Shown one piece after another: positions 34,517-43,396 of a stretch of 64,000 bases of DNA. The stretch spans positions 124,001 to 188,000 of the forward strand of contig NZ_JAUEPL010000001.1 in assembly GCF_030406405.1 (NCBI RefSeq). Direction: 5' to 3'. Origin of the DNA: Streptomyces ficellus (GTDB lineage: Bacteria; Actinomycetota; Actinomycetes; Streptomycetales; Streptomycetaceae). Every line of letters starts with the position of its first letter. The stretch's first letter is position 1. The notes beneath the pieces are model-generated. The model saw only the letters and a program-made list of their open reading frames with translations. It was not told where the DNA came from and made no database searches. Both the position numbers and the translations under genes were made by a program.

Positions 34517-35266
34517 TCACCTGCCTGGCGGCAAGTCCCGCAGGAGTCGGCCACCCTCACACACTGTGCCGTGAGCCTGGGCCGCGGCCAGGCTGGGTGG
34601 CATCGCGACCTCACCGAGCATGCCCGCTGTCAGGAAAGCGGTGAGCCGGTGCCAGTCGCCTGCGTCGCGGAGCATGGCATGTCCGCCGCTCGGCATGGAG
34701 ACGCCGCAGGCCCGTACACCCGCGCGATGGGCCCTGCGTACGAAATCCCAGGAGCCGCGGGCGCTGGTGACACGGTCGCCCTCGTCGTGCAGAACCACCA
34801 TCTGTTTGCCCCTGAGGTGCGTCACGGGTTCTCCCGGCGGACACCATGGGGCAAGGGCCACAACCCCGCTCACGTGGGAGTGCCCCGCCACCCGGAGAGC
34901 CGCCCGGGCGCCCATGGAGTGCCCCACCAGGACCACTGGTCTGAGCGGGGCGAGCGATTTGAGCTCGTCCAGTGCCTCGTTGGCGTCGTGGACCGGGTCG
35001 GTACGGGATCCGTTCCAGCCGCGGTAGCGGTAGTGGACCGTCGCGAGGAGCACGTCACCTTTCGGCATCCTTCGGAGGATCGCGCTGCCGAACGGCCGCA
35101 TGCGGGCCGCCGGGAGGTTCAACAGTGGTGGTGGCGTCAGGGCGTCCGAGCGGCCTCCGTGCAGGAGCAGCACCGCTCCTCGAGGCACGGGCGGCACGAC
35201 GCGTGTCCGCAGCGGCCGATGTCCGTCACCATCCCGGTCGCCGCCCCTCCCCCCGAGCCCGCTCAT
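34517..35266 (-). CDS. Alpha/beta-hydrolase (dienelactone-hydrolase-like)
   Basis: 249 residues. AVLLLHGGRSDA forms the oxyanion region, the nucleophile is Ser117 in VGHSMGA, the acid Asp164 in HDEGDRVT and the base His196 in SGGHAML. ATG at 35266 is chosen; an open frame continues upstream but has no domain content. It has no signal peptide. It is alone on the minus strand, facing the membrane protein gene. Substrate unknown. Confidence 0.82.
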   Translation of the reverse strand: MSGLGGRGGDRDGDGHRPLRTRVVPPVPRGAVLLLHGGRSDALTPPPLLNLPAARMRPFGSAILRRMPKGDVLLATVHYRYRGWNGSRTDPVHDANEALDELKSLAPLRPVVLVGHSMGARAALRVAGHSHVSGVVALAPWCPPGEPVTHLRGKQMVVLHDEGDRVTSARGSWDFVRRAHRAGVRACGVSMPSGGHAMLRDAGDWHRLTAFLTAGMLGEVAMPPSLAAAQAHGTVCEGGRLLRDLPPGR

Positions 35267-35635
35267 CGGGCACCCCGCAGGCCGTGTCGGGCGGACCGGT
35301 GCGGTGGGCGGGGAGAGAAACCGCTCGTGCGCGCCACGTACTGCGCATAGCGGGGGCGTCCCGCCATATGGGCCTCCAGAAGTCGCTTGCCGCTCTCCCC
35401 GGTGCAGGAGAGCGCTCATTGTCACCAGCGCGACCAACGGCAAGCACGACCGAACTCCGCCGGGTGCCGCAGACCATCGGGTACATGCCTCATCAGATGA
35501 GCGAGTCGCCGAAGTAGTCACCGTCCCACAGGCGTGCGTCGGACCGCCTCATCGCGGATGCGGCGCGATGTCGAGGGTGCTTCGAAGCCCGGCCCCGGCC
35601 GGATTGGTCACGGCGCGCGATTCGGCAGTCGGCCG
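35267..35635. other. Intergenic region, no gene seen
   Basis: About 370 bases between two minus-strand genes. No open frame with convincing codon use, structural RNA or repeat was recognised; the promoter of the alpha/beta-hydrolase gene must lie here. Confidence 0.4.
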
Positions 35636-36088
35636 CTACCGGCTGACACGGCCGGGCTCGGTTTCGAGCTGCGCCCACACCGTGTGCCCGTGGGCGGAGG
35701 GCTCGTCGCCCCACGACGACGCCAGGGCGTCGACGATGCGCAGACCGCGTCCGCCTTCGGCGAGGAAGCCGGAGGGGTGGCGCCATCGAGCTCGTACGAC
35801 GTCGACGTCGATGCCCGGCCCGGCGTCATCGACCTCCAACCGCACGTACCACGGCCGGGCCTCGTCGCAGAAGAGCCACATGCGCACACCCCACGGCGGA
35901 GTGCCGTGACGCACCGCATTGGACAACATCTCCGTCAGCACCAGCAGGGCGTCATCGGCGAGGGTTTCCAGATGCCACTGCGCCAGGCAACGGCCGATCG
36001 CGGCTCTTGCTCCGGCAGCGGTGCTCGCCATCGAAGCGGTAGAGCAGCCGCTCCCAGGAGGCGATACAACGGGCACGAGGACTTTCAT
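35636..36088 (-). CDS. ATP-binding protein, RsbW-like HATPase (anti-sigma/serine kinase type)
   Basis: 150 residues of the stand-alone GHKL ATPase family that is abundant in Streptomyces. The N box is LLVLTEMLSNAVRHG, the G1 box LEVDDAGPGIDV and the G2 box EGGRGLRIVDALASSWG. Such proteins either phosphorylate anti-anti-sigma factors or act as signalling partners in small operons. No sigma or anti-anti-sigma gene adjoins it, so its target is unknown. ATG at 36088 follows AAAGG. Confidence 0.88.
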   Translation of the reverse strand: MKVLVPVVSPPGSGCSTASMASTAAGARAAIGRCLAQWHLETLADDALLVLTEMLSNAVRHGTPPWGVRMWLFCDEARPWYVRLEVDDAGPGIDVDVVRARWRHPSGFLAEGGRGLRIVDALASSWGDEPSAHGHTVWAQLETEPGRVSR

Positions 36089-36414
36089 ACCTTTGATTCG
36101 TTACCGGCACGTGCCCGGATGGGTCGGCCCGCAGCGCCCTGACAACCTTGGGCAACGCCTGCGTCAGCCACTGAACACTCGGCGCGGCAACCCATAAGTT
36201 CGCGCGGCGACCGGAAGGGGCTCGGGCGGAAGCCGAAGCCCCCTTCCTCGCGTCGTCGATCACCTCTTGCACGTTGCCGCACACCACCTCGGATGTGCCG
36301 TTCCACCGCGTACGGCAGACGGAGCCGGAGCCGGACGTCGTGAGCGTCCCCTTCTCCAGAGGCCACCTGTTCTCCCGAGGCCACCTGGCTGGCCAAGGAA
36401 AAAGGACTGTGGAC

Positions 36415-36441
36415 CCATCTGTCTGCCGTCCGGCTCCGAAC
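36415..36441 (+). promoter_or_regulatory. Predicted SigK-type promoter for the molybdopterin oxidoreductase
   Basis: CCATCTG (36415-36421), 15 nt, CGAAC (36437-36441). The GTG start at 36449 lies only 7 bases after the -10, so the mRNA is probably leaderless. The remaining bases of the 360-bp gap (36089-36414) show no gene. Confidence 0.65.
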
Positions 36442-36448
36442 AGGCGGT

Positions 36449-38026
36449 GTGACTGTTCTTGAGAACCTGTGGTTCCGTCGGCTGCTCGCTGGGCTGAGCG
36501 GATTGCTTGCCGGGTACGCGGCGCTTGCGGTGGCTGAGCTTGTCGCTGCCGCTGCTGTTCGTCCCGAGGCGGGTCCGGTCACGGCGGTGGGTGGAGCGGC
36601 CATCGACCGTACGCCGGCGCCGGTGAAGGACTGGGCGATCCGTACCTTCGGCGAGAGCGACAAGCTGGTCCTGCAACTGGGCATTGTCGCGGTCCTCGCG
36701 GCCCTCGCCGTGGTCCTGGGACTTGTCGCGCTGCGCCACCGGCGGGTGGGCGCGGCGGGGGTGCTGCTGTTCGGCGTGGTGGGAGCCGTCGCCGCCACGA
36801 GTCGTCCCGACTCCGACTCCTTCACCGACGGGGTGCCGTCCCTGGCGGGGGCGCTCGCGGGGGCCGCGCTCCTCCGGTGGCTGACCGGCCTGCTCATCGC
36901 TCCCGCACGCGCGGCGGCGTCGGCGTCCGGGGAGGGCTGGGACCGGCGCGGTTTCCTGATCGCCGCGAGCGCCGCCGCCGTGGCGTCCACCGGCGCCGGA
37001 GTCGTGGGCCGGACGCTGGGCGCGTCGCGTGCCCGCGACGCGACTTCCTCCCGGGCGGCCGTCGTTCTGCCCCGGCCGGACTCGCTCGCCGCACCGGTGC
37101 CCAAGGGCGCGCAGCTGCGTGTCGCAGGTGTCAGCCGGTTCGTCACCCCCAACAAGGATTTCTACCGTGTCGACACAGCCTTGGTCGTGCCCACGGTGGA
37201 TGCCACGCGCTGGCGGCTGCGTATTCACGGCCGGGGCGTGCGCAGGCCCCTCACACTCACCTTCCAGGACCTGCTCGACCGGGAGCTGGTCGAGCGGGAC
37301 ATCACACTCGCCTGCGTCTCCAACGAGGTCGGCGGCCCGTACGTGGGCAATGCCCGCTGGATCGGTGTACGCCTGGCCGACCTGCTGGCCGAGGCCGGTG
37401 TGAAGCCGCCGTCCAAGGGCGGCCCGGCCGATCAGCTGGTGGCCCGCTCCGTCGACGGCATGACGCTCGGCACCCCGGTCGAGGACGTGATGGACGGGCG
37501 CGACGCGCTGCTCGCCGTCGGTATGAATGGCGAGCCGCTGCCCTTCGACCACGGCTTTCCTGTCCGCATGGTGGTGCCTGGCCTGTACGGGTACGTCTCG
37601 GCGTGCAAGTGGATCGAGGACATCGAACTCACCACGTTCGACGCCTACGACCCCTACTGGGTCAAGCGCACATGGGCCCGCGAGGCACCCATCAAGACCC
37701 AGTCGCGCATCGACACGCCCAAGCCGTTCGCCCGCCCGGCCGCCGGGATCGTCATGGTCGCCGGCGTCGCCTGGGCCCAGCACCGGGGCATCGACGTGGT
37801 GGAGGTACGCGTCGACGACGCCCCTTGGGAGCGGGCCGACCTTGCCACGGAGGGCACGATCGACACCTGGCGACAATGGTCCTTCCCCTGGAAGGCCACC
37901 CCTGGCAGCCACACCTTGACCGTCCGCGCAACCGACCGCACCGGACAGACGCAGACGGAGAAACGCACCCGCACGATCCCCGACGGGGCGAGCGGATGGC
38001 ACTCGGTGGTGGTCACCGTGGACTGA
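36449..38026 (+). CDS. Membrane-anchored molybdopterin oxidoreductase (sulfite-oxidase family)
   Basis: 525 residues. The N-terminal third has about four transmembrane helices (residues 12-36, 72-95, 102-117, 133-152), then DRRGFLIAASAAA, a Tat-like motif, before the catalytic domain. The sulfite-oxidase-type Moco domain begins near 220; the Mo-coordinating cysteine is Cys289 in ITLACVSNEVGG. A C-terminal Ig-like dimerisation domain follows (VVEVRVDDAPWERADLA). The fold orients the active site outside the cytoplasm. Comparable proteins are part of SigK-controlled gene sets in mycobacteria. No RBS is seen before the GTG, consistent with a leaderless message. Confidence 0.9.
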   Translation: MTVLENLWFRRLLAGLSGLLAGYAALAVAELVAAAAVRPEAGPVTAVGGAAIDRTPAPVKDWAIRTFGESDKLVLQLGIVAVLAALAVVLGLVALRHRRVGAAGVLLFGVVGAVAATSRPDSDSFTDGVPSLAGALAGAALLRWLTGLLIAPARAAASASGEGWDRRGFLIAASAAAVASTGAGVVGRTLGASRARDATSSRAAVVLPRPDSLAAPVPKGAQLRVAGVSRFVTPNKDFYRVDTALVVPTVDATRWRLRIHGRGVRRPLTLTFQDLLDRELVERDITLACVSNEVGGPYVGNARWIGVRLADLLAEAGVKPPSKGGPADQLVARSVDGMTLGTPVEDVMDGRDALLAVGMNGEPLPFDHGFPVRMVVPGLYGYVSACKWIEDIELTTFDAYDPYWVKRTWAREAPIKTQSRIDTPKPFARPAAGIVMVAGVAWAQHRGIDVVEVRVDDAPWERADLATEGTIDTWRQWSFPWKATPGSHTLTVRATDRTGQTQTEKRTRTIPDGASGWHSVVVTVD

Positions 38027-38222
38027 GACACGCGGCGCGAACGGGCGGGGTCCGCATGGCGAAGGACTGCCGAGACTGCAAGCCCTGGATGTCGGCGGGA
38101 CGGACTCAGTCGGGGAGCGCCAGAGGTTGTAGAGCGCTTGATCACGCCAGGCGGGGCAAGCGCCGCATAAAGGCAGGCCATCATCTCGCAAGCCGTATGT
38201 GTCCAGGAAGGACGCCACCATC

Positions 38223-38672
38223 ATGCCCACTCATCACTCCGGCCCCGTAACAGCCCGCACCCGCGTACAGCAGGCCGCCCTCGTCGTTGGCGCGGTATTC
38301 CTCCTGGTCGGCATCCTGGGCTTCATTCCCGGAGTCACCACCGATTACGACACGATGAAGTTCGCCGAGCACCACTCCGAGGCCAAGCTCCTCGGCCTTT
38401 TCCAGATCTCGATCCTGCACAACATCGTGCACCTGCTGTTCGGCATCGCCGGCCTCGCCATGGCGCGCGCCGCCTCCACCGCCCGCGCCTTCCTCATCGG
38501 CGGCGGCGCCATCTACCTGGTGCTGTGGATCTACGGCCTGATCATCGACCACGACAGCGCGGCCAACTTCGTCCCCGTCAACTCAGCAGACAACTGGCTG
38601 CACTTCGTACTCGGCATCGGCATGATCGCCCTCGGCGTCCTGCTCACCCGCCGTACCACCGCCGCACGCTGA
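38223..38672 (+). CDS. DUF4383 membrane protein
   Basis: 149 residues with four helices: AALVVGAVFLLVGILGFIPG, LGLFQISILHNIVHLLFGIAG, AFLIGGGAIYLVLWIYGLI and WLHFVLGIGMIALGVLL. The ISILHNIVHLLFGIAGLAMAR segment is characteristic of DUF4383. ATG at 38223 follows AGGAAGGA by 12 nt, better than the upstream GTG. It lies between the oxidoreductase and CHRD genes, same orientation; no separate promoter of the SigK type was found, so it may be read through from 36449. Function unknown. Confidence 0.9.
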   Translation: MPTHHSGPVTARTRVQQAALVVGAVFLLVGILGFIPGVTTDYDTMKFAEHHSEAKLLGLFQISILHNIVHLLFGIAGLAMARAASTARAFLIGGGAIYLVLWIYGLIIDHDSAANFVPVNSADNWLHFVLGIGMIALGVLLTRRTTAAR

Positions 38673-38714
38673 CGACGTCACAGCACAAGGTTGCCTGAAA
38701 ATGCTGCGGCGGAA

Positions 38715-38750
38715 GGGCGGGTGACCGGGATTCCCCCGGGCCACCCGCCC
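38715..38750. terminator. Stem-loop terminator after the DUF4383 gene
   Basis: GGGCGGGTGACCGGG pairs with CCCGGGCCACCCGCCC around a short loop with one bulge. It separates the DUF4383 gene from the next promoter at 38814. Confidence 0.7.
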
Positions 38751-38813
38751 TCCTGCTGCGGCAAGCGACTCACCCGGTTACCTCTGGCCGCGGACCACCG
38801 CTTCAATGAGAAG

Positions 38814-38840
38814 CAATCCACCTGAGCCGCCAAACCGAAT
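38814..38840 (+). promoter_or_regulatory. Predicted SigK-type promoter for the CHRD protein
   Basis: CAATCCA (38814-38820), 15 nt, CGAAT (38836-38840), about 60 bp before the GTG at 38902. Same motif and spacing as at 36415, 41717 and 41816. Confidence 0.65.
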
Positions 38841-38901
38841 AAAGGGAGAAAGAAGCTGGAAAAGCGTCAGAACAGGTAGCCCCGGAAGGGGATGGATTCT
38901 C

Positions 38902-39573
38902 GTGACAACTACCCACCACGCCCGTCTTGCCACCCTGATAGCCGTGCCGGCGGCGCTCACCCTGGCAGTGGCGGTACCCGCACTGGCAAGTGACAGCGAC
39001 CACAGCACTACCAAGGCCCAGCAGCACCGCGGCTATCACGTCGATCTCCGCCAGCAGAACAACTCTGGTGCCGGTGGTAGCGCGCAGCTCAGTCTGGACG
39101 GCCGGAAGCTGACGGTGAAGATCTACGCCACTGGGCTCGTCCCCGGCCAGCCGCATGCCCAGCACATCCACGGCTCCACCACCGGCAAGGACTTCCGCTG
39201 CCCCGACATGACCGCGGACAAGAACAAAGACGGCATCGTCACCACCACGGAGGGCCTGCCCGCCTATGGCGACATCAACATCTCGCTGACCACCAAGGGC
39301 GACACCACCAAGGCCAGCGCGCTCGCTGTCGACCGCATGCCGGTCGCCGGCAAGGACGGCAAGCTGTCCTACTCGCGCACCATCACCGTCTCCCAGGCCG
39401 TGGCCGACCACATCAAGAACCTGCACATCGTGCAGCACGGTATCGACCCCAACGGCAACGGCACATACGACTTCAGCAAGGGCAAGAGCGAACTCGACCC
39501 GAAGCTGCCGCAAGAAGCGACAGCTCCCGCAAGCTGCGGAATGATCAAGGGAAGCACCCACGACATGAAGTAA
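38902..39573 (+). CDS. Secreted CHRD-domain-like protein
   Basis: 223 residues with a Sec signal peptide (ARLATLIAVPAALTLAVAVP, then ALAS). The mature part has GGSAQLSLDGRKLTVKIYATGLVPGQPHAQHIHG, the signature of CHRD-like beta-sandwich domains with clustered histidines. An EF-hand-like TADKNKDGIVTTTEGLP and a C-terminal cysteine follow. The GTG at 38902 is preceded by GGAAGGGG. It carries its own predicted SigK promoter. Likely a surface protein; metal or calcium binding is possible but not shown. Confidence 0.85.
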   Translation: MTTTHHARLATLIAVPAALTLAVAVPALASDSDHSTTKAQQHRGYHVDLRQQNNSGAGGSAQLSLDGRKLTVKIYATGLVPGQPHAQHIHGSTTGKDFRCPDMTADKNKDGIVTTTEGLPAYGDINISLTTKGDTTKASALAVDRMPVAGKDGKLSYSRTITVSQAVADHIKNLHIVQHGIDPNGNGTYDFSKGKSELDPKLPQEATAPASCGMIKGSTHDMK

Positions 39574-40262
39574 CCACCCGACCGACTGCGGTGCCCCGAC
39601 GAACTGACGCCCGTTCCCGGTGACGATCAGGCAAAGATCGTCACCGGCTCAACGGACCAGTACACAGCCGGGGCGCCGACCGTCCCGGGGAAGCATGAAC
39701 GGCACAACCACGGATGCCGTGAGTTTGCGCCTCCACGCCCCTTCGGTTGAACGGCGGGCCGCTGAGCAGGCCCGCAGGACTGCGGCACCGAAGCAGGGGC
39801 AGCAACAGCGTCCGGGCGCATTGACGAAGGCATCCCCAGCGCTCGTCACGAGGCTTCGCCGTCCAGGACACATGGTGGCCGGCTGAACTGAACATGTCGT
39901 CGTCCTCGTCGTGCACATAGAGAAGGCCGCTCATGCGATGTGGGTTTGAGTGTCGCTGGCCCAGGGTGTTGGCTTCCAACTCCATCACCACGGTGGAGAA
40001 GCGCCGCCGCACCGAGTCTGTGCTCTCACGAAGAGACTTTCGCAGCGTTTGCCAGACCTCAAGACGGGGCGGTGATGTGGGGCAGGCTGGACGGCGGTAA
40101 GCGGAGCGAACCGATTGCGTTGCACGAAGCGCTGCCCGCGATCGGCCGTCGGCCCTTTCTTGGTATCCGTGGGTGGAAGGCTGTGGTGTCTTTACACCCC
40201 GCCCGGCACCGACGCCGCGTTCGCCTGCGCCGTGCTGGGTTGCGAGCCGCCCGCCAGTGGCC
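39574..40262. other. Long region without a recognisable gene
   Basis: About 690 bases between convergent genes (CHRD protein and RskA). Open frames exist on both strands but none has a start with RBS, a domain or consistent codon bias. No terminator hairpin was pinned down. It may hold a decayed gene. Confidence 0.4.
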
Positions 40263-41009
40263 TCAAGCGGGAAGCGTCATGAGCATCAGGGGAGTGCTCG
40301 TGGGCTGCGGTGACCCGCCGGCGGGTTCCACGGTGACCCCTACTCCGCTGGCGCCGTCGACGTCCCCCTCCATCACCAGGCCGCCGTCGGTACGGGTGAG
40401 GCCGGCGGGCCTCATCTTGCCGCCGTCGGCGAACCACAGCTGGTACGTCTTGCCGGAGGGTAGCTCGGGCAGGCCGGACGCCAAGAACACGGCGCTGTTC
40501 TCCTCACGGGAGACGACCACGGTGGCCTTGGCACCGCCCTTGCCGCTCGCCGTGACGGTGCGGGCGTCGGGGGCCACCAGTACCCGCGCCATGTCGGCCG
40601 CCCGCTGTTCCGCTCGTTGCGCCTGTTCCTCGGCTTGCCACGCCTCCTGGTGCTGCCACACCGCCACGCCGCCGAACGCGGTGGCAGCGGCGACGCACGC
40701 CGCGAGGACCAGGCGAGGCAGCCGCCCCATGCGACCGGACGTGGGCTGCGGCGCGGAGACGCCGGGCAAGAATGTCGGTGGAAGCTGACGGACGGTGGAG
40801 ATCCGGCTCAGAACCTGCTCCTTCAGAGCGGCCGGTGGGGCGGAGGCCACGGCGGAACCGAGGCGGGCGGCGGTGGCGGACAGCTCACGCACCTCCTGCG
40901 CGCACGCCGGGCAGTCCCGCAGATGGCGCTCGAACTCGTCCCGCTCGTCGTCCGGCAGCGCGTCGAGCGCGTAGGCGCCGGAAGGCGCATGCAGATGCTC
41001 CTCGTTCAC
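40263..41009 (-). CDS. rskA: Anti-sigma-K factor RskA
   Basis: 248 residues. The cytoplasmic N-terminus has a zinc-type anti-sigma motif: GAYALDALPDDERDEFERHLRDCPAC, with HxxxCxxC. A single transmembrane helix is at about 97-117 (RLVLAACVAAATAFGGVAVW), then an extracytoplasmic RskA domain (SGKTYQLWFADGGKMRPAG). The GTG start overlaps the sigK stop as GTGA. RskA holds SigK at the membrane and releases it after regulated proteolysis (known from mycobacteria). Confidence 0.93.
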   Translation of the reverse strand: MNEEHLHAPSGAYALDALPDDERDEFERHLRDCPACAQEVRELSATAARLGSAVASAPPAALKEQVLSRISTVRQLPPTFLPGVSAPQPTSGRMGRLPRLVLAACVAAATAFGGVAVWQHQEAWQAEEQAQRAEQRAADMARVLVAPDARTVTASGKGGAKATVVVSREENSAVFLASGLPELPSGKTYQLWFADGGKMRPAGLTRTDGGLVMEGDVDGASGVGVTVEPAGGSPQPTSTPLMLMTLPA

Positions 41010-41590
41010 GCGTTCACTCCCATGCAGTCCCGCAGCCGGATCAGTCCGTCACGCAGCCGCGTCTTGACCGTCCCCAGGGGCGCCGACAGCGAGGCGGCGA
41101 CCTCCCGGTAGGTGTACCCGTGGTAGTAGGCCAGTGTCACCGCCTGCTTCTGCAGTTCGGTCAGGGACTGAAGGCACCGTCGTACCTGCTCGCTCTCCAG
41201 CCGGACCGTCACCTCCTCGCTGACCTGGTCGTAGGCGGGCGTGTGCTCCCGGCGCGCACTGCGCCGGTCGCGCTCCGTGGCCGCCTGCTCGGAGCGGACG
41301 CGGTCCACCGCACGGCGGTGGGCCATGGTCATCACCCATGCCATGACGCTCCCCTGCTCCGGCCGGAACCGGGCAGCGTGGCGCCACACCTCCACCATGA
41401 CCTCCTGTGCGACCTCCTCGGACTGGGCCGGGTCCCTGAGCACCCTGAGCACCAGCCCGAAGACTGGCCCCGCGATCGAGTCGTAGAGCGTGGCGAAAGC
41501 ATCCTGGTCACCGCCGGCCACCTGGGCGACGACCTCCGAAAGGTCGGGCTCGCGGTGCGACGAGCCGCCGATGCGTGCGAATTCCCTCAC
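41006..41590 (-). CDS. sigK: ECF RNA polymerase sigma factor SigK
   Basis: 194 residues with region 2 (DAFATLYDSIAGPVFGLVLRVLRDPAQSEEVAQEVMVEVWR) and region 4 (LTELQKQAVTLAYYHGYTYREVAASLSAPLGTVKTRLRDGL). The partner RskA and the divergent fasciclin gene, equivalent to the mycobacterial SigK targets MPT70/MPT83, support the name. GTG at 41590 is preceded by GAGGCGGG. The divergent promoters for sigK and the fasciclin gene lie back to back at 41717-41842 and share one motif, so sigK is probably autoregulated. Confidence 0.93.
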   Translation of the reverse strand: MREFARIGGSSHREPDLSEVVAQVAGGDQDAFATLYDSIAGPVFGLVLRVLRDPAQSEEVAQEVMVEVWRHAARFRPEQGSVMAWVMTMAHRRAVDRVRSEQAATERDRRSARREHTPAYDQVSEEVTVRLESEQVRRCLQSLTELQKQAVTLAYYHGYTYREVAASLSAPLGTVKTRLRDGLIRLRDCMGVNA

Positions 41591-41716
41591 CGCGCACCCG
41601 CCTCGCGGGCACGGTCCGCTGGACGGATCGCGACCTGCTGGTCGTCCATGAGCGACCCCTTCACGTGTGTCGTGGTGGAAGGAAGCGAAGTACGCCCATG
41701 CTTCCCTTTGCCGCTG

Positions 41717-41743
41717 ATTCGTAGCCCAGCCGTTTGCGGATGG
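41717..41743 (-). promoter_or_regulatory. Predicted SigK-type promoter of sigK-rskA
   Basis: On the minus strand CCATCCG (41743-41737), 15 nt, CGAAT (41721-41717). It matches the promoter for the divergent fasciclin gene in both boxes and spacing; the leader to the sigK GTG is about 120 nt. Confidence 0.68.
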
Positions 41744-41815
41744 GTCGTGGCCCCCGCCCGTCTGTGTGACGTTCTGCCGGATGAGGCTGGCTCCTCGGAT
41801 TTTCCAGCTTGGGAC

Positions 41816-41842
41816 CAATCCGATACGGCGGCATCTCCGAAT
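41816..41842 (+). promoter_or_regulatory. Predicted SigK-type promoter of the fasciclin gene
   Basis: CAATCCG (41816-41822), 15 nt, CGAAT (41838-41842). The leader to the ATG at 41964 is about 115 nt. Confidence 0.68.
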
Positions 41843-41963
41843 GGGGGACGTGAGGGCAGCGGCAGGACTTCGCACCTGTTCCCGGGCTTCGAGTTCTGCC
41901 CGCTGCCCTCCTTACCCCGGTCGGCACCCAACGGCGGTGCCGGCATTCCTCACGAGGAGACCC

Positions 41964-42608
41964 ATGCATACGATCCGTTCCCGCCGCGCTCTCGCCACTG
42001 TCGCAGCCGCCGTCACCCTGCCGCTCGCCCTCACGGCCTGCGGCATGGGCGACTCGAGCGATTCGACGTCGGACGCGTCGGCGACCGCTGCCGCGTCCAC
42101 CCCGAGTGAGACCGAGGAGAAGGCGACGGCGGACGGGCCGTTCGGCCCGGCGTGCGCGTCGGTGCCCAAGGAAGGTGCGGGAAGTTTCGACGGGATGGCG
42201 AAGGACCCCGTCGCCACGGCCGCCACGAACAACCCTGCCCTGTCGACCCTCGTCACAGCCGTGAAGAAAGCCGGCCTGGTCGACACCCTCAACAACGCCC
42301 AGAACATCACAGTCTTCGCACCGACCAACGACGCCTTCGCAAAAATCCCTAAGGCGGATCTCGACAAGGTCCTGAACGACAAGGCCACACTGACGAAGAT
42401 CCTCACCTACCACGTGGTCGGCCAGAAGCTCACACCGCAGCAGCTCGAGAGCGGCACGTTCGAGACGCTGGAGAAGAGCACGCTGACCACGTCCGGCTCG
42501 GGCGAGTCGTACCAGGTCAACGGCAACGCCAACGTCGTGTGCGGCAACGTGCCCACAGCCAACGCCACCGTCTACATCGTCGACACCGTCCTCATGCCCA
42601 AGATGTAA
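41964..42608 (+). CDS. Fasciclin-domain lipoprotein (MPT70/MPT83-like)
   Basis: 214 residues. Lipobox LALTAC with Cys26, an acidic Ser/Thr linker, then one FAS1 domain from about 72: MAKDPVATAATNNPALSTLVTAVKKAGLVDTL, the H1 motif NITVFAPTNDAFAKIP, LTKILTYHVVGQKL and the H2-like NATVYIVDTVLMPKM. A surface adhesion-type protein. ATG at 41964 follows GAGGAGA. Divergent from sigK, the arrangement known for the mycobacterial SigK regulon. Confidence 0.95.
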   Translation: MHTIRSRRALATVAAAVTLPLALTACGMGDSSDSTSDASATAAASTPSETEEKATADGPFGPACASVPKEGAGSFDGMAKDPVATAATNNPALSTLVTAVKKAGLVDTLNNAQNITVFAPTNDAFAKIPKADLDKVLNDKATLTKILTYHVVGQKLTPQQLESGTFETLEKSTLTTSGSGESYQVNGNANVVCGNVPTANATVYIVDTVLMPKM

Positions 42609-42616
42609 CCGCCTCG

Positions 42617-42657
42617 GCGAAGGAGGGGCCCGGGCGAGGCCCGGGCCCCTCCTTCGC
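42617..42657. terminator. Strong 19-bp stem-loop terminator
   Basis: GCGAAGGAGGGGCCCGGGC (42617-42635) pairs perfectly with the segment 42639-42657 around a 3-nt GAG loop, 9 bases after the fasciclin stop. Confidence 0.92.
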
Positions 42658-43396
42658 TTCGCGCAATGGCGAGGTGGGCAACTTGCTTGTAGCAGCACAG
42701 GGTTGCAGCCAGTCCAAGAAGGGCTTGAAGTACCGGCCGGTCGGGGTCGTGCCTTGTGTGGTGACCCACCACCATCGCTTCGCCCCTGCGCCGTCACGGG
42801 TGCTGGCGGCGCTTCCACCGACTGTGCCATCAGGTGCCTGACCAGCGCCGCAATGTGCCTGACACGCCATGAGAACGAACGCCAAATGAGTGTCACGAGC
42901 GCCATGTCAGCGTCCAGGAATCGCCCGCAACGCCCGCACCGCACACAATGCGCATAAACAAAACCCGCAGGTCATCGGCGCTTCGCGGCCGGTTGCAAGA
43001 ATGGCCACGCACTCCACGTGGTGCGTCATCGAAATCGCGTCACGGGGAGAGGGAACCAGAGAATGCACAGGTCAGATGGACTTTCTCCGCCCCACTTGCG
43101 GCCCATCAAACAGGCCGAGCGTCAAATGAGCGTCATGAGCCGGCCAGGCGCCTGTGTGGTTGAGGTCGAGACGGTTCGCAAGGCCGGGCCGGACCCGGTG
43201 GAAGTGGCCATGGCGGTCGGGCTCGGCGGCGACTGCCTCGCGGACGTCGGGATGCTGCGGGCCGGTCGCCTCAGACGCGACGGTCTCCCGCCTCATCGAC
43301 ACCCTCGACACGGCTGGCCCGAGGCCCCTTCGCGCGATACGGGACGCGCGGGCCAAAGTGCGTGACAGCGTCTGGAAGCGGGCAGTGGGCCGACCG
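42658..43396. other. Region without a recognisable gene
   Basis: About 740 bases between the fasciclin terminator and the GH1 pseudogene. Base composition is less biased than in neighbouring genes. No frame is convincing on either strand and no repeat or RNA was recognised. Confidence 0.4.

Noticed and set aside
38178-38198. SigK-type promoter for the DUF4383 gene (CCATCA, CGTAT)
   Set aside because: Spacer is only about 10 nt and the -10 does not match; not comparable to the four accepted sites.
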